DNA of 64,000 nt from Bacilli bacterium (GTDB lineage: Bacteria; Bacillota_I; Bacilli_A; RF39; UBA660). The stretch spans positions 486,852-550,851 of the forward strand of contig JAFYYX010000001.1 in assembly GCA_017548925.1 (NCBI GenBank), in the 5' to 3' direction. The notes under the pieces were generated by a model. That model saw only the letters and a list, made by a program, of their open reading frames with translations, did no database searches and had not been told where the DNA came from. Position 1 is the stretch's first letter. Each line of letters begins with the position of its first letter. The position numbers and the translations under genes were made by a program. Of the stretch, positions 7,666 to 17,571 are shown one piece after another.

Positions 7666-10600
7666 ATGTTTAAAGAACTAGATAAAAGAGAAGTTAATCT
7701 TGTTGAACAATCTATTTTAGAAGAATGGAAAAAACAAGATATTTTAAACAAGACTATTGAAAATAGAACTGGTAAAGAAAACTGGGTTTTTTATGATGGA
7801 CCAGCAACAGCAAATGGTATGCCAGGACTTCACCATATGGTAGCTAAGTTCTTAAAGGACTCTTTTTGTAAATATCAAACAATGAAAGGTAAAAGAGTTT
7901 TAAGAAAAGTTGGCTGGGATACTCATGGTCTTCCAGTTGAAGTTAATGTTGAAAAGAAACTTGGTTTTACTGGTAAAGCTGATATTGAAAAATATGGTAT
8001 TGAAGCATTTAATAAGTTATGTAAAGAAACAGTTTGGGAAAACGAAACTGCATTTAGAAAATTAACTGATGAAATGGGTCAATTTATAGATCTTGATAAT
8101 AGATATATAACTTATGATAATGACTACATTGAAACAGAGTGGTGGATTCTAAAAAAATTCTTTGATGAAGGACTATTTTATGAAGGTGTAAAAATAATGC
8201 CATGGTGCCCAAGATGTGGTACAGGACTTGCATCTCATGAAGTTGCTCAAGGATATAAAGAAGTAACTGCTAATACAGTAGTTGTTCCTTTTAAAGCTAA
8301 AGATGAAGATGCATACTTCTTAGTTTGGACAACAACACCATGGACATTAATATCAAATGTAGCTCTTTGTGTTAACCCTAAAGAAGAATATGTAAAAGTA
8401 GAATCTAAAGGTTATAAATTTATTTTAGCTAAAGCACTTGTTAATAGTGTAATTGGTGATGAATATGAAGTATTAGAAACATATAAAGGTAAAGATTTAG
8501 AATATAAAGAATATGAACAATTAATTCCTAGTTTAGAAGTTCCTGGTAAAGCATTCTTTGTTACATGTGATGATTATGTAACTATGTCAGATGGTACAGG
8601 AATAGTACATATTGCACCTGCATTTGGTGAAGATGATGCTAAAGTAGGTAAAAACTATAAACTTCCATATGTAAATCCAGTAGGTGAAGATGCAGTTTAT
8701 ACTGAAGGTTTATGGAAAGGTATGAACATCTTTGAAGCTGATTTAGAAGTTGTTAAATACCTAGCTGAAAATGATAAATTATTTAAAAAACAAAAAATGG
8801 TACATGAATATCCACATTGCTGGAGATGTGATAGCCCACTTGTTTATTACTCAAGACCATCATATTATTTAGAAGTTACTAAACTTCAAGATAAAATTAT
8901 TGAAGAAAACAAAAAAATCAATTGGTATCCATCATTTGTTGGAGAAAAAAGATTTGGTAACTGGCTAGAAAACATGAACGACTGGGCAATATCTAGAAAT
9001 AGATATTGGGGAACACCACTTCCTTTATGGAAATGTGATTGTGGTTATACAGAGATGATTGGATCAAGAGAAGAACTAGCTGAAAAAGCTATTGAAAAAG
9101 TAGATCCTAAAACTATAGATCTACATAAACCATATGTTGATGATATTCATATTAAATGTCCAAAATGTGGTAAAGAAATGTCTCGTACTCCAGAAGTAAT
9201 CGATTGCTGGTTTGATTCAGGATCTATGCCATTTGCACAATATCATTATCCATTTGAAAATAAAGAATTATGGGAAGAACAATTTCCAGCAGATTTTATT
9301 GCTGAAGGAATAGACCAAACTCGTGGTTGGTTCTATGCACTACTTGTTATAAGTACATTTGTAACAGGAAAAAGTCCTTATAAAAATGTATTAGTTAATG
9401 AACTTTTACTTGATAAAAATGGTCAAAAGATGCATAAATCAAAAGGTAACGCTGTTGAACCATTTACTATTATGCATAAATATGGAGCAGATACAGTAAG
9501 ATGGTACTTACCATATGTATCTCCAACATGGACTCCGATAAAGTTTGATGAAGAAGGATTAAAAGAAGTACATTCTAAATTCTTTAATCCACTTAAAAAT
9601 ACTTATTCATTCTTCCAGATGTATGCAAATACTGATGGAATTAATATAGATGAATGTAGTGTAGATGTTAAGAATAGAGAAGAAATTGATAAATGGTTAC
9701 TTTCTAAATACAATAAATTAGTTAAGGTAGTAACTGATGGCTTTGATAAATTTGATTTAAATATCGTTGTAAAAGAAATAACTAACTTTGTTTCTGAAGA
9801 TTTATCAAATTGGTACATAAGAAGAAATAGAGATAGATTCTGGTCCTCTAGTTTAGATAATTCTAAGAAAAGTGTATATATAACTACTTATGAAGTATTA
9901 ACAGGTTTATGTAAGTTATGTGCACCAGTAATACCATTTACAACTGAAGAAATCTATAAAGATTTAACAGGTGAAGAATCAGTACATTTAGCTGATTATC
10001 CAGTATCAGATGAATCACTAATAGATGAAAAACTAGAAGAAAAAATGGATCTAGTTAGAAACTTAATTTCATTAGGTAGAAATGTACGTGAAGAAAATAA
10101 AGTTAAAGTACGTCAACCAATTAGTGAAGTTGTACTAGATGGTAAAAACAAAGAAATCTTAAAAGATTTAGTAGATTTAATTAAAGAAGAATTAAATGTT
10201 AAAGAAGTAGTCTTTGAAGATGATTTATCTAAATATATGAACTACTTTGTTAAACCAAACTTTAAAGAAGTTGGTAAAGTTTTTGGCCCTAACATTAAAG
10301 AGTTCGCATCTAAACTAGAAAATTTATCTACTGAAGATATCTTAAAACTTGAAAATGGTGAAAGTATAGCTATGGAAATAGCTGGAACATCATATGATGT
10401 AACAAAAGATATGGTGGATATAAGAATATCTTCAAAAGAAGGATTTAATGTTGGTTCTGAAAATAACAACTTTGTTATTTTAAATACAACATTAACTGAA
10501 GACTTAATCCTAGAAGGACTTGCTAGAGAATGTGTATCTAAAGTTCAACAATTAAGAAAAAATAATAATTTCAATATCGTTGATAGAATAAAACTATATT

Positions 10601-10758
10601 ATTCTGGTGACCTAGATTTCGACCAGTGCATTAGTAAATTTGAATCTTACATTAAAGATGAAACATTATCAGTAGAAATTATAAAAGATGAAAATTTAGA
10701 TGAAACATTTGATCTAAATGGTCATAGTGTTAAATTGAAGGTAGAAAAGGTAGGTTAA
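7666..10758 (+). CDS. ileS: Isoleucyl-tRNA synthetase, type 2 (eukaryote-like)
   Basis: This class Ia synthetase charges tRNA-Ile and edits valine. The HIGH-equivalent is GLHHMV (H56-H57) and the KMSKS-equivalent is KMHKS (588-592), both divergent. The block GWDTHGLPVEVNVEKKLG and the zinc-type CPRCG segment fit the type 2 IleRS branch rather than the B. subtilis type 1 enzyme; several type 2 enzymes are known to be poorly inhibited by mupirocin. ATG 7666 was preferred over 7657 because AAAGGAA ends right before 7657. Length is 1030 residues. It is under T-box control and followed after two bases by the NfeD gene. Confidence 0.95.
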   Translation: MFKELDKREVNLVEQSILEEWKKQDILNKTIENRTGKENWVFYDGPATANGMPGLHHMVAKFLKDSFCKYQTMKGKRVLRKVGWDTHGLPVEVNVEKKLGFTGKADIEKYGIEAFNKLCKETVWENETAFRKLTDEMGQFIDLDNRYITYDNDYIETEWWILKKFFDEGLFYEGVKIMPWCPRCGTGLASHEVAQGYKEVTANTVVVPFKAKDEDAYFLVWTTTPWTLISNVALCVNPKEEYVKVESKGYKFILAKALVNSVIGDEYEVLETYKGKDLEYKEYEQLIPSLEVPGKAFFVTCDDYVTMSDGTGIVHIAPAFGEDDAKVGKNYKLPYVNPVGEDAVYTEGLWKGMNIFEADLEVVKYLAENDKLFKKQKMVHEYPHCWRCDSPLVYYSRPSYYLEVTKLQDKIIEENKKINWYPSFVGEKRFGNWLENMNDWAISRNRYWGTPLPLWKCDCGYTEMIGSREELAEKAIEKVDPKTIDLHKPYVDDIHIKCPKCGKEMSRTPEVIDCWFDSGSMPFAQYHYPFENKELWEEQFPADFIAEGIDQTRGWFYALLVISTFVTGKSPYKNVLVNELLLDKNGQKMHKSKGNAVEPFTIMHKYGADTVRWYLPYVSPTWTPIKFDEEGLKEVHSKFFNPLKNTYSFFQMYANTDGINIDECSVDVKNREEIDKWLLSKYNKLVKVVTDGFDKFDLNIVVKEITNFVSEDLSNWYIRRNRDRFWSSSLDNSKKSVYITTYEVLTGLCKLCAPVIPFTTEEIYKDLTGEESVHLADYPVSDESLIDEKLEEKMDLVRNLISLGRNVREENKVKVRQPISEVVLDGKNKEILKDLVDLIKEELNVKEVVFEDDLSKYMNYFVKPNFKEVGKVFGPNIKEFASKLENLSTEDILKLENGESIAMEIAGTSYDVTKDMVDIRISSKEGFNVGSENNNFVILNTTLTEDLILEGLARECVSKVQQLRKNNNFNIVDRIKLYYSGDLDFDQCISKFESYIKDETLSVEIIKDENLDETFDLNGHSVKLKVEKVG

Positions 10759-10760
10759 AA

Positions 10761-11186
10761 ATGGAAGCTTGGATTTATTGGCTTATAATAATTTTAATAC
10801 TTTCATTTGTTGAAATTATTACAATTAATCTAGTTACAATATGGTTTGTTGTAAGTGCAGGTCTTGCACTTCTAACAAGCTTATTTGTAGATAGCTTTTA
10901 CATTCAATTTCTAGTATTTGGTATTGCTGGACTTGTAATTATGGTTTTCACAAGACCAATACTAAAAAAATTACTTGTAAAAGATAAAGAAAAAACAAAT
11001 CTTGACCGCGTTGTTGGAATGCATGGTATATGCACTGAAGAAATATCAAATAAAAATGACGTTGGTGAAGTAAAAGTTGATGGAAAAAAATGGAGTGCTA
11101 TTTCTTCTACTAAAATCAAAAAAGGTGAAGAAATCACAGTTATTTCCATTAATGGCGTAAAGCTAAAAGTTAAGAAGGGAGAGTAG
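10761..11186 (+). CDS. NfeD-like membrane protein
   Basis: A 141-residue protein with two or three closely spaced membrane helices in residues 1-70, then a small soluble beta-rich OB-fold domain (residues 80-141, with VVGMHGICTEEI and a GEEITVISINGVKLKV ending). This is the short NfeD family, nearly always encoded beside an SPFH/stomatin gene, as here (five bases upstream of it). The pair is thought to act in membrane microdomain organisation or membrane protein quality control. Its Shine-Dalgarno AGGTAGG is inside the end of ileS, so it is likely read through from ileS. Confidence 0.85.
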   Translation: MEAWIYWLIIILILSFVEIITINLVTIWFVVSAGLALLTSLFVDSFYIQFLVFGIAGLVIMVFTRPILKKLLVKDKEKTNLDRVVGMHGICTEEISNKNDVGEVKVDGKKWSAISSTKIKKGEEITVISINGVKLKVKKGE

Positions 11187-11191
11187 ATTTT

Positions 11192-12082
11192 ATGCCAGTA
11201 GTAATTACATTATTAGTTATTGCTCTAATAATTATTGTTCCAAACATAAAAATTGTTCCTCAAGCAAAAGCATACGTTATAGAAAGACTTGGTTCATATC
11301 ATGAAACATGGAATAATGGTCTTCATGTAAAAATGCCTTTTATTGATAGAATTTCAAATAAGGTAACATTAAAAGAAATGGTTAAGGACTTTGCTCCACA
11401 ACCAGTTATCACAAAAGATAACGTTACAATGCAAATTGATACAGTAGTTTACTTTCAAATTACTGATCCAAAGCTTTATACTTATGGAGTTGAATATCCA
11501 ATTAGTGCAATTGAAAATTTAACAGCAACTACACTAAGAAATATCATTGGTGACCTAGAACTTGACCAAACACTTACATCAAGAGATACAATTAATACTC
11601 AAATGAGATCTATTCTAGATGAAGCAACTGATCCATGGGGAATTAAAGTAAATAGAGTAGAAGTTAAAAATATTATTCCACCAAGAGATATTCAAGAAGC
11701 AATGGAAAAACAAATGCGTGCTGAACGTGAAAGAAGAGAAAAAATCCTTCAAGCTGAAGGTGAAAAGAAATCTTCAATTCTTATTGCTGAAGGTGAAAAA
11801 GAATCTGCTATCTTAAGAGCTGAAGCTCAAAAAGAATCTCAAATTAAGATTGCTGAAGGTGAAGCAGAAGCTTTACTAAAAATTAAAGAAGCAGAAGCTC
11901 AAGGTATCAAACTTTTAAAAGATGCTAAAGCTGATCAAGCAGTTCTTGCTCTAAAAAGCTATGATACTATGGCTAAAATGGCTGATGGACAAGCAACTAA
12001 ACTTATTATTCCATCAGACCTTAAAGGTATAGCTACACTAGGTACTACTTTATCTGAAGTACTAGAAAAAAAGGAAAAATAA
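11192..12082 (+). CDS. SPFH/band 7 (stomatin-like) protein
   Basis: An N-terminal membrane segment (residues 1-20) is followed by the SPFH domain (VPQAKAYVIERLG, DNVTMQIDTVVYFQITDP, ATTLRNIIGDLELD) and a C-terminal coiled coil with repeated Ala-Glu-Gly-Glu-Lys units near residues 180-235. This is the QmcA/slipin branch and forms membrane-associated oligomers. It partners with the NfeD protein encoded just upstream and ends the ileS-nfeD-SPFH transcript at a terminator. Length of 296 residues is typical. Confidence 0.92.
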   Translation: MPVVITLLVIALIIIVPNIKIVPQAKAYVIERLGSYHETWNNGLHVKMPFIDRISNKVTLKEMVKDFAPQPVITKDNVTMQIDTVVYFQITDPKLYTYGVEYPISAIENLTATTLRNIIGDLELDQTLTSRDTINTQMRSILDEATDPWGIKVNRVEVKNIIPPRDIQEAMEKQMRAERERREKILQAEGEKKSSILIAEGEKESAILRAEAQKESQIKIAEGEAEALLKIKEAEAQGIKLLKDAKADQAVLALKSYDTMAKMADGQATKLIIPSDLKGIATLGTTLSEVLEKKEK

Positions 12083-12086
12083 TTAT

Positions 12087-12119
12087 AAAGGTTTTGACGA
12101 AAAAGTCAAAGCCTTTTTT
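12087..12119 (+). terminator. Terminator after the SPFH gene
   Basis: A 12-bp stem AAAGGTTTTGAC/GTCAAAGCCTTT with one G-U pair is followed by a T run. Confidence 0.85.
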
Positions 12120-12131
12120 CATTTTTTATTA

Positions 12132-12160
12132 TTGCTTTACATATAATTTTATGATACTAT
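12132..12160 (+). promoter_or_regulatory. Promoter of the gene at 12199
   Basis: TTGCTT (12132-12137), 17-bp spacer, TACTAT (12155-12160) preceded by TGa. Confidence 0.45.
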
Positions 12161-12198
12161 TTTTATATACATAGAATAATATAAGGTGGTGTTGATAA

Positions 12199-12981
12199 AT
12201 GAAAGAATTAATAGAAAATTTAGCTAACAACAATTATGTTATTATTGGTCTTTCAGTATTACTTTTAATATTAGTTATTATATTTTTAGTTTTATTATTT
12301 GCTAAAAATAAAAATAAAAAACCTGTAGAACCTAAAGCAATTGATGAAGAAAATATTGCTGGAACTACAAATGAAAATAATCTTGATTTTGATCACAGTG
12401 AATATGTAAAAGAAACAACAGCAGAATTTGAACTTACACCAATAACTGATGTTCAACCTACACCAGATGGATTTGTTCCAAATGTTAGTGCTGAAGAATC
12501 ACCTGCAATTGATGTAAAAACAAAAACTGTTGATGAAGTTCCACTTGCTAACTTTAGTTTTGATGAATTATCAAAATCTATTTCTCAAGAAATAGAAAAT
12601 CTTAAAAAAGAAGAAGAAAATAATGCAAGTATATCATCAACTGATGATAGTGCTGATACATTTAAACAAATAGATGATATTAAACCTGTAGAAGTTACTA
12701 AGGTAGATAATATTAATGCAGCAGTTAATACTGATGCAGGAGTTACTAATCCAACGCTAGCGCCTGAAGTAGCAAGTTTTAATGAATTTATTATTGAAGC
12801 ACCTGTTGCTGAAGCAACACCAAATCCAGCACCTGCACCAAGTTTTGAACCTGTTCAAAGTGCAGCCTCTGCTTCATCTCCAGCACAACAGACTAATCCA
12901 CAACCTGTAATAAGTGATGTTCAAACCCCACTATTTGCAAGTTTTAATCAGGAAACATACGATATAAATAAGAAAGATTAG
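12199..12981 (+). CDS. Membrane-anchored protein with long disordered tail, unknown
   Basis: I do not recognise a family. A single membrane helix (about residues 15-36) and a short lysine stop-transfer stretch are followed by about 215 residues rich in Glu, Asp, Pro, Ala, Thr and Asn, including proline-alanine runs near residues 205-235. No cysteine or catalytic motif is apparent. The basic stretch after the helix suggests N-out/C-in topology with a cytoplasmic disordered tail. It has its own promoter and terminator and lies upstream of parE. ATG 12199 follows AAGGTGG at a good distance. Confidence 0.75.
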   Translation: MKELIENLANNNYVIIGLSVLLLILVIIFLVLLFAKNKNKKPVEPKAIDEENIAGTTNENNLDFDHSEYVKETTAEFELTPITDVQPTPDGFVPNVSAEESPAIDVKTKTVDEVPLANFSFDELSKSISQEIENLKKEEENNASISSTDDSADTFKQIDDIKPVEVTKVDNINAAVNTDAGVTNPTLAPEVASFNEFIIEAPVAEATPNPAPAPSFEPVQSAASASSPAQQTNPQPVISDVQTPLFASFNQETYDINKKD

Positions 12982-13012
12982 TGTCAAGTCAACTTGCACT
13001 AATCTTTTTTTT
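12973..13012 (+). terminator. Terminator overlapping the stop of the 12199 gene
   Basis: A stem of 11+4 bp (AAAGATTAGTG, bulged T, CAAG; loop TCAA) is followed by eight T. The stop codon lies inside the stem. Confidence 0.85.
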
Positions 13013-13014
13013 AA

Positions 13015-13023
13015 TGTTATAAT
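13015..13023 (+). promoter_or_regulatory. Extended -10 promoter of parE-parC
   Basis: TGTTATAAT (TGnTATAAT) lies 18 bases before the parE start codon, which follows AAAAGGTGA. Confidence 0.55.
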
Positions 13024-13041
13024 TTAAAAGGTGAATAGATA

Positions 13042-14955
13042 ATGGCAAAGACAGATAAATATGATGAGTCATCTATTAAAATATTAGAGGGTTTAGAAGC
13101 TGTTAGAAAAAGACCTGGTATGTATATCGGATCTACAGATAAAAGAGGTCTACATCATCTAGTATGGGAAATTGTCGATAACTCTATTGATGAAGTAATT
13201 AATGGATACGGAAATATCGTTAAAATATTAATGCGTAAGGATGGATCAATCACTGTTGCCGATAATGGACGTGGTGTTCCAACAGGAAAACATGAATCTG
13301 GTAAATCAACTCCTGAAGTTATTTATACAGTACTTCATGCTGGTGGTAAGTTTGAAGAAGGAAACTATAAAGTTTCTGGAGGACTTCATGGTGTTGGTGG
13401 ATCTGTTGTTAATGCACTATCTAAAAAAATGGATGTTACAATTTACCGTGATGGTAAGATAGCTAACATTCGCTTTTGTGATGGTGGAAAAGTAGAGTCA
13501 CCTCTTAAATATATAGGTGAAACTAAAAAAACTGGTACAGTAGTAACATTTTTACCAGATTATGAAATATTTAAAAATTGTGATTTTTCATTTACTACTA
13601 TTTGTGAAAGAATGCAAGAAAGTGCATTCCTTCTATCTGGTTTAGTTGTTGAAGTTGCCGATGAAAAAACAGGAAGAGAAGCTAAATTCCATTATGAAAA
13701 TGGATTAATTAATTTTGTTGAATATATAAACGAAAATAAAACTGCACTTCATAAAGTAATTAACTTTAATGGTCAAAAAGAAGGAATAGAAGTAGAAATT
13801 GCTATGCAATATACTGATTCTTATTCTGAAAATATTTTATCATTCGTTAATAACGTTAAAACTGTTGATGGCGGTTCTCATGAAGTAGGTTTTAAAACTG
13901 GTATTACGAAAGCTTTTAATGACTATGCTAAAGAAAAGAACTTACTTAAAGTTAAAGACGGTACATTTGATGGATCAGACGTAAGAGAAGGGTTAGCTGC
14001 AGTAATTAACTTAAGAATACCTGAAAAATTATTACAATTTGAAGGCCAAACTAAAGGTAAACTTGGAACACCTGAAGCAAGAAGTATTACTGAATCTATT
14101 ACATATGAACATTTAAAATTCTTCTTAGAAGAAAATAAAGAAATAGCTTTAACTATTATTGAAAAAGCTAGTAAAAGTAAACTTGCTAGAGAAGCAGCTA
14201 GAAAAGCAAGAGAAGCTGCAAGAGCTGGTAAAGGAAAAGATAAAAAAGAAAAAGTCTTATCTGGTAAACTTGCTAAAGCAACAGGCAAAGATTCTAAAAT
14301 AAATGAATTATTCCTAGTAGAAGGTGATTCTGCCGGTGGTTCTGCTAAAACTGGTAGAAATAGAGAAACACAAGCAATACTACCTTTAAGAGGTAAAGTT
14401 TTAAACTGTGAAAAAGCATCTTCAAATGATATTAATGCAAATGAAGAATTAAATACACTAACTTATGCAATTGGTGCTGGTATTGGATCTGATTTTGATC
14501 CAAAAGATAGTAATTATGGAAAAGTAATAATTATGACCGATGCCGATGACGATGGTGCTCATATTCAAATATTACTACTTACATTCTTCTATAGATTTAT
14601 GAGACCTTTAATCGAAGAAGGAATGCTTTATATAGCAAATCCCCCTTTATATGCACTAGACTTTGGTAAAAATAAAGAATATGTTGCAACTGATGAAGAA
14701 TTAGAAGAAAAGAAGAAAACTACTAAAGGTAGTTATAAAGTGCAAAGATTCAAAGGTCTAGGTGAAATGGATGCTGATGAACTATATGAAACAACTATGA
14801 ACCCAGAAACTAGAAGTTTAATTAAAGTATCCATAACTGATGCTGCTCTTGCTGAAAAAAGAGTATCTGTTCTAATGGGTGATAAAGTAGAACCAAGAAA
14901 AGAATGGATTGAAGAGAATGTAGATTTCTCTTTAGAAGATAGTTTTAGGAGGTAG
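13042..14955 (+). CDS. parE: DNA topoisomerase IV subunit B
   Basis: The ATPase subunit of the type II topoisomerase that decatenates replicated chromosomes. The GHKL ATPase domain opens with EGLEAVRKRPGMYIGST and EIVDNSIDE; the transducer follows, and the TOPRIM domain carries EGDSAGGSAK near residue 428 and the metal motif DADDDGAH. AK-TGRNRETQAILPLRGK and the downstream parC favour ParE over GyrB; a second gyrase pair would be expected elsewhere in the genome. Length is 637 residues and parC follows after six bases. Confidence 0.93.
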   Translation: MAKTDKYDESSIKILEGLEAVRKRPGMYIGSTDKRGLHHLVWEIVDNSIDEVINGYGNIVKILMRKDGSITVADNGRGVPTGKHESGKSTPEVIYTVLHAGGKFEEGNYKVSGGLHGVGGSVVNALSKKMDVTIYRDGKIANIRFCDGGKVESPLKYIGETKKTGTVVTFLPDYEIFKNCDFSFTTICERMQESAFLLSGLVVEVADEKTGREAKFHYENGLINFVEYINENKTALHKVINFNGQKEGIEVEIAMQYTDSYSENILSFVNNVKTVDGGSHEVGFKTGITKAFNDYAKEKNLLKVKDGTFDGSDVREGLAAVINLRIPEKLLQFEGQTKGKLGTPEARSITESITYEHLKFFLEENKEIALTIIEKASKSKLAREAARKAREAARAGKGKDKKEKVLSGKLAKATGKDSKINELFLVEGDSAGGSAKTGRNRETQAILPLRGKVLNCEKASSNDINANEELNTLTYAIGAGIGSDFDPKDSNYGKVIIMTDADDDGAHIQILLLTFFYRFMRPLIEEGMLYIANPPLYALDFGKNKEYVATDEELEEKKKTTKGSYKVQRFKGLGEMDADELYETTMNPETRSLIKVSITDAALAEKRVSVLMGDKVEPRKEWIEENVDFSLEDSFRR

Positions 14956-14961
14956 TTATAT

Positions 14962-17523
14962 ATGGCAAAACAAATAGAAGCAAAAAATATAATTGAAAAA
15001 ATATATGATTACACTCTTGAAGATATAATGGGTGATAGATTTGGTAGATATTCTAAATCTATTATTCAAGACCGTGCTCTTCCTGATGTAAGAGATGGAC
15101 TTAAACCTGTTCAAAGACGTATTTTATATACAATGTGGGAAGATAAAAATACTTTTGATAAACCATACAGAAAATGTGCTAAAGCTGTTGGTGATGTTAT
15201 GGGTAAATATCACCCACATGGAGATTCATCAATTTATGGTGCCATGATAAACATGTCTCAAAAATGGAAAATGAGAGAAATGTTTATTGATATACATGGT
15301 AATAATGGATCAATAGATGGTGATGGACCTGCCGCATATCGTTACACTGAAACAAGATTAACTAAACTTGCTGGTGTAATGCTTAAGTATATAGAGCGTG
15401 ATTCTGTTGAAATGGCACTTAACTATTCAGATGATTATTTAGAACCAACTGTCTTACCAGCTAACTTCCCAAACCTACTAGTAAATGGTTCTCAAGGTAT
15501 ATCTGCAGGTTATGCAACAAATATACCTCCACATAATTTAACTGAAGTTATTGATGCTACAATTCATAGAATTGATAATCCTAATTGTAGACTTGATACA
15601 ATTTTAGGTATAGTTAAAGGACCAGACTTTCCAACTGGTGGTGTCTTAGAAGGTAAAGAAGGTTTAAGACAAGCTTATGAAACTGGTAAAGGTAAAGTTG
15701 TTTTAAAAGCTAAAACTGAAATTGTTAACGATAAAAAAGGTCAAAGAATTATTATTCATGAAATACCTTATGATGTTTTAAAAGAACCTCTAAGAAAGAA
15801 AATAGAGGATATTAAGATAGATAAAAAAGTAGAAGGTATTGTTGATGTTAAAGATGAGTCTGATAAAGAAAATATGGCCAGACTTGTCATTGAACTTAAA
15901 AAAGATGCTAATGCTGAATTAATACTTAACTATCTACTTAAAAATACAGAACTACAAATAAACTATAACTTTAATATGGTAGCTATATGTGATAGACGCC
16001 CTAAACAACTTGGTTTAATGGAAATACTAGATGCATTTATAGCCCATCAAAAAGAAGTTATTTTAAGAAGAACTAGCTATGATCTTAAAAAAGCTGAAGA
16101 AAGACTACATATAGTAGAAGGCTTCTTAAAAGCTGTAGATATTCTAGATGAAGTAATTAAAGTAATTAGAGCATCTAAAAATAGAGCAGACTGTATTGAA
16201 AACTTAGTAAAAGAATTTAAATTTACAGAAGCTCAAGCAACAGCAATTGTTGATATGCGTCTATATAAATTATCTAATACAGATGTAAATCTACTTTTAG
16301 AAGAACAAGCTAACTTACAAAAGATGATTGAGTTCTTAAATAGTATTTTAAATAATGAATCTATCTTAAAAACTCAAATGAAGAAAGAACTTCAAGAAAT
16401 CAAAAAAGAATATGGTAATGAACGTAGAACTGAAATTAGAGATGAAATATCTGATATCAAGATTGATATGAAGGATATGATACCTAAAGAAAATACTATT
16501 GTAGTAGTTACTAAAGAAGGTTATGTAAAACGTGTTTCTCCTAAATCATATACTGATGAAGAGGAAACAACTATGAAGCCAGGAGACTATGTAATTGGTT
16601 TATATGATACTACTACATTAAATAATATTATGTTATTTACTGATTTAGGTAGATACTGCTTTATTCCAGTACACTTAATACCAGAAGGTAAGTGGAAAGA
16701 ACTTGGTAAACATATTAATAATATTTGTATGTTATCACCTGATGAAAAGATTATCTCATCTGTTATCTATGATAGTGATGATAGTATTTTAGTACTTGCT
16801 ACTAAACAAGGTATGGTTAAAAAAGTACTATATAAAGACTTTATAGTATCAAGATACTCTAAACCTCTTACAGCTATGAAACTTAAAGATGATAAAGATG
16901 AATTAGTATCTGTATTTAAGTGTAGTGATAAATCTAATGTTATCATGACAACTAAAAATGGTTACTATGTTAAATACAATTTAAGTGAAGTACCTGTTAT
17001 TGGTCCTAAAGGATCTGGTGTTAAAGGTATTAACTTAAAAGAAGATGAACTTGTATCTTTATCAGTTATTAAAGATACAGATGAATATATCAATATTGTA
17101 ACTAATAATAAAACTGCAAAAAGAGTTAAATTAACTGATTTACCGATGATGTCTAGAGCTAAAAAAGGTTCATTAATAATGAAGAAAGTTAAAACTCAAA
17201 ACTACTTCATTATTGATGCCTTCACATCTGAATCTAGAGATGATATATGTTTAAAATCAGATAGTGAAATAAGAGAAATTAAAAATAGTGATATTCCTAT
17301 TATGGATACACTATCAACTGGTTCATCTATTTCTAAATATATGGTTGAAAAAGTATTTGTTAAAGCTAACATAATTAAACAAAAAGATGTAGCAGTATCA
17401 GATACATCTAATGACAGCACTGAAGAAGATGATGTAATAATATCTGATGAGCCTATAATGACTGAAGAAACGACTGTAAAAGAATTTACTTTAGATGACT
17501 TCATAGATGATTTTAAAATCTAG
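14962..17523 (+). CDS. parC: DNA topoisomerase IV subunit A
   Basis: The DNA cleavage subunit partnering ParE. The quinolone-determining region reads HPHGDSSIY with serine retained; the catalytic tyrosine is Y128 in AAYRYTE. A coiled-coil arm (about residues 350-480) and a C-terminal beta-pinwheel of about 320 residues follow, ending in a very acidic tail of about 45 residues. The 853-residue length is somewhat long for ParC because of this tail. Shine-Dalgarno AGGAGG overlaps the parE end, and a terminator follows. Confidence 0.94.
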   Translation: MAKQIEAKNIIEKIYDYTLEDIMGDRFGRYSKSIIQDRALPDVRDGLKPVQRRILYTMWEDKNTFDKPYRKCAKAVGDVMGKYHPHGDSSIYGAMINMSQKWKMREMFIDIHGNNGSIDGDGPAAYRYTETRLTKLAGVMLKYIERDSVEMALNYSDDYLEPTVLPANFPNLLVNGSQGISAGYATNIPPHNLTEVIDATIHRIDNPNCRLDTILGIVKGPDFPTGGVLEGKEGLRQAYETGKGKVVLKAKTEIVNDKKGQRIIIHEIPYDVLKEPLRKKIEDIKIDKKVEGIVDVKDESDKENMARLVIELKKDANAELILNYLLKNTELQINYNFNMVAICDRRPKQLGLMEILDAFIAHQKEVILRRTSYDLKKAEERLHIVEGFLKAVDILDEVIKVIRASKNRADCIENLVKEFKFTEAQATAIVDMRLYKLSNTDVNLLLEEQANLQKMIEFLNSILNNESILKTQMKKELQEIKKEYGNERRTEIRDEISDIKIDMKDMIPKENTIVVVTKEGYVKRVSPKSYTDEEETTMKPGDYVIGLYDTTTLNNIMLFTDLGRYCFIPVHLIPEGKWKELGKHINNICMLSPDEKIISSVIYDSDDSILVLATKQGMVKKVLYKDFIVSRYSKPLTAMKLKDDKDELVSVFKCSDKSNVIMTTKNGYYVKYNLSEVPVIGPKGSGVKGINLKEDELVSLSVIKDTDEYINIVTNNKTAKRVKLTDLPMMSRAKKGSLIMKKVKTQNYFIIDAFTSESRDDICLKSDSEIREIKNSDIPIMDTLSTGSSISKYMVEKVFVKANIIKQKDVAVSDTSNDSTEEDDVIISDEPIMTEETTVKEFTLDDFIDDFKI

Positions 17524-17530
17524 TTATTAT

Positions 17531-17570
17531 AAATCACCTTAATTAATATATTTTATTAAGGTGATTTTTT
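17531..17570 (+). terminator. Terminator hairpin whose 3' arm carries the next gene's Shine-Dalgarno
   Basis: AAATCACCTTAAT pairs with ATTAAGGTGATTT and is followed by a T run that ends in the ATG of the next gene at 17572. The only Shine-Dalgarno for that gene, AAGGTGA (17558-17564), is part of the 3' arm of the stem. The hairpin can therefore act as terminator for parC and also hide the ribosome binding site in any read-through RNA. Confidence 0.75.
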
Positions 17571-17571
17571 T

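Noticed and set aside
13923-14288. Long antisense open frames, for example inside parE, dnaK (60153-60497) and dnaJ (62725-63012)
   Set aside because: They lie fully inside well supported genes on the other strand, have no ribosome sites and show the leucine/serine-rich composition typical of antisense shadows.
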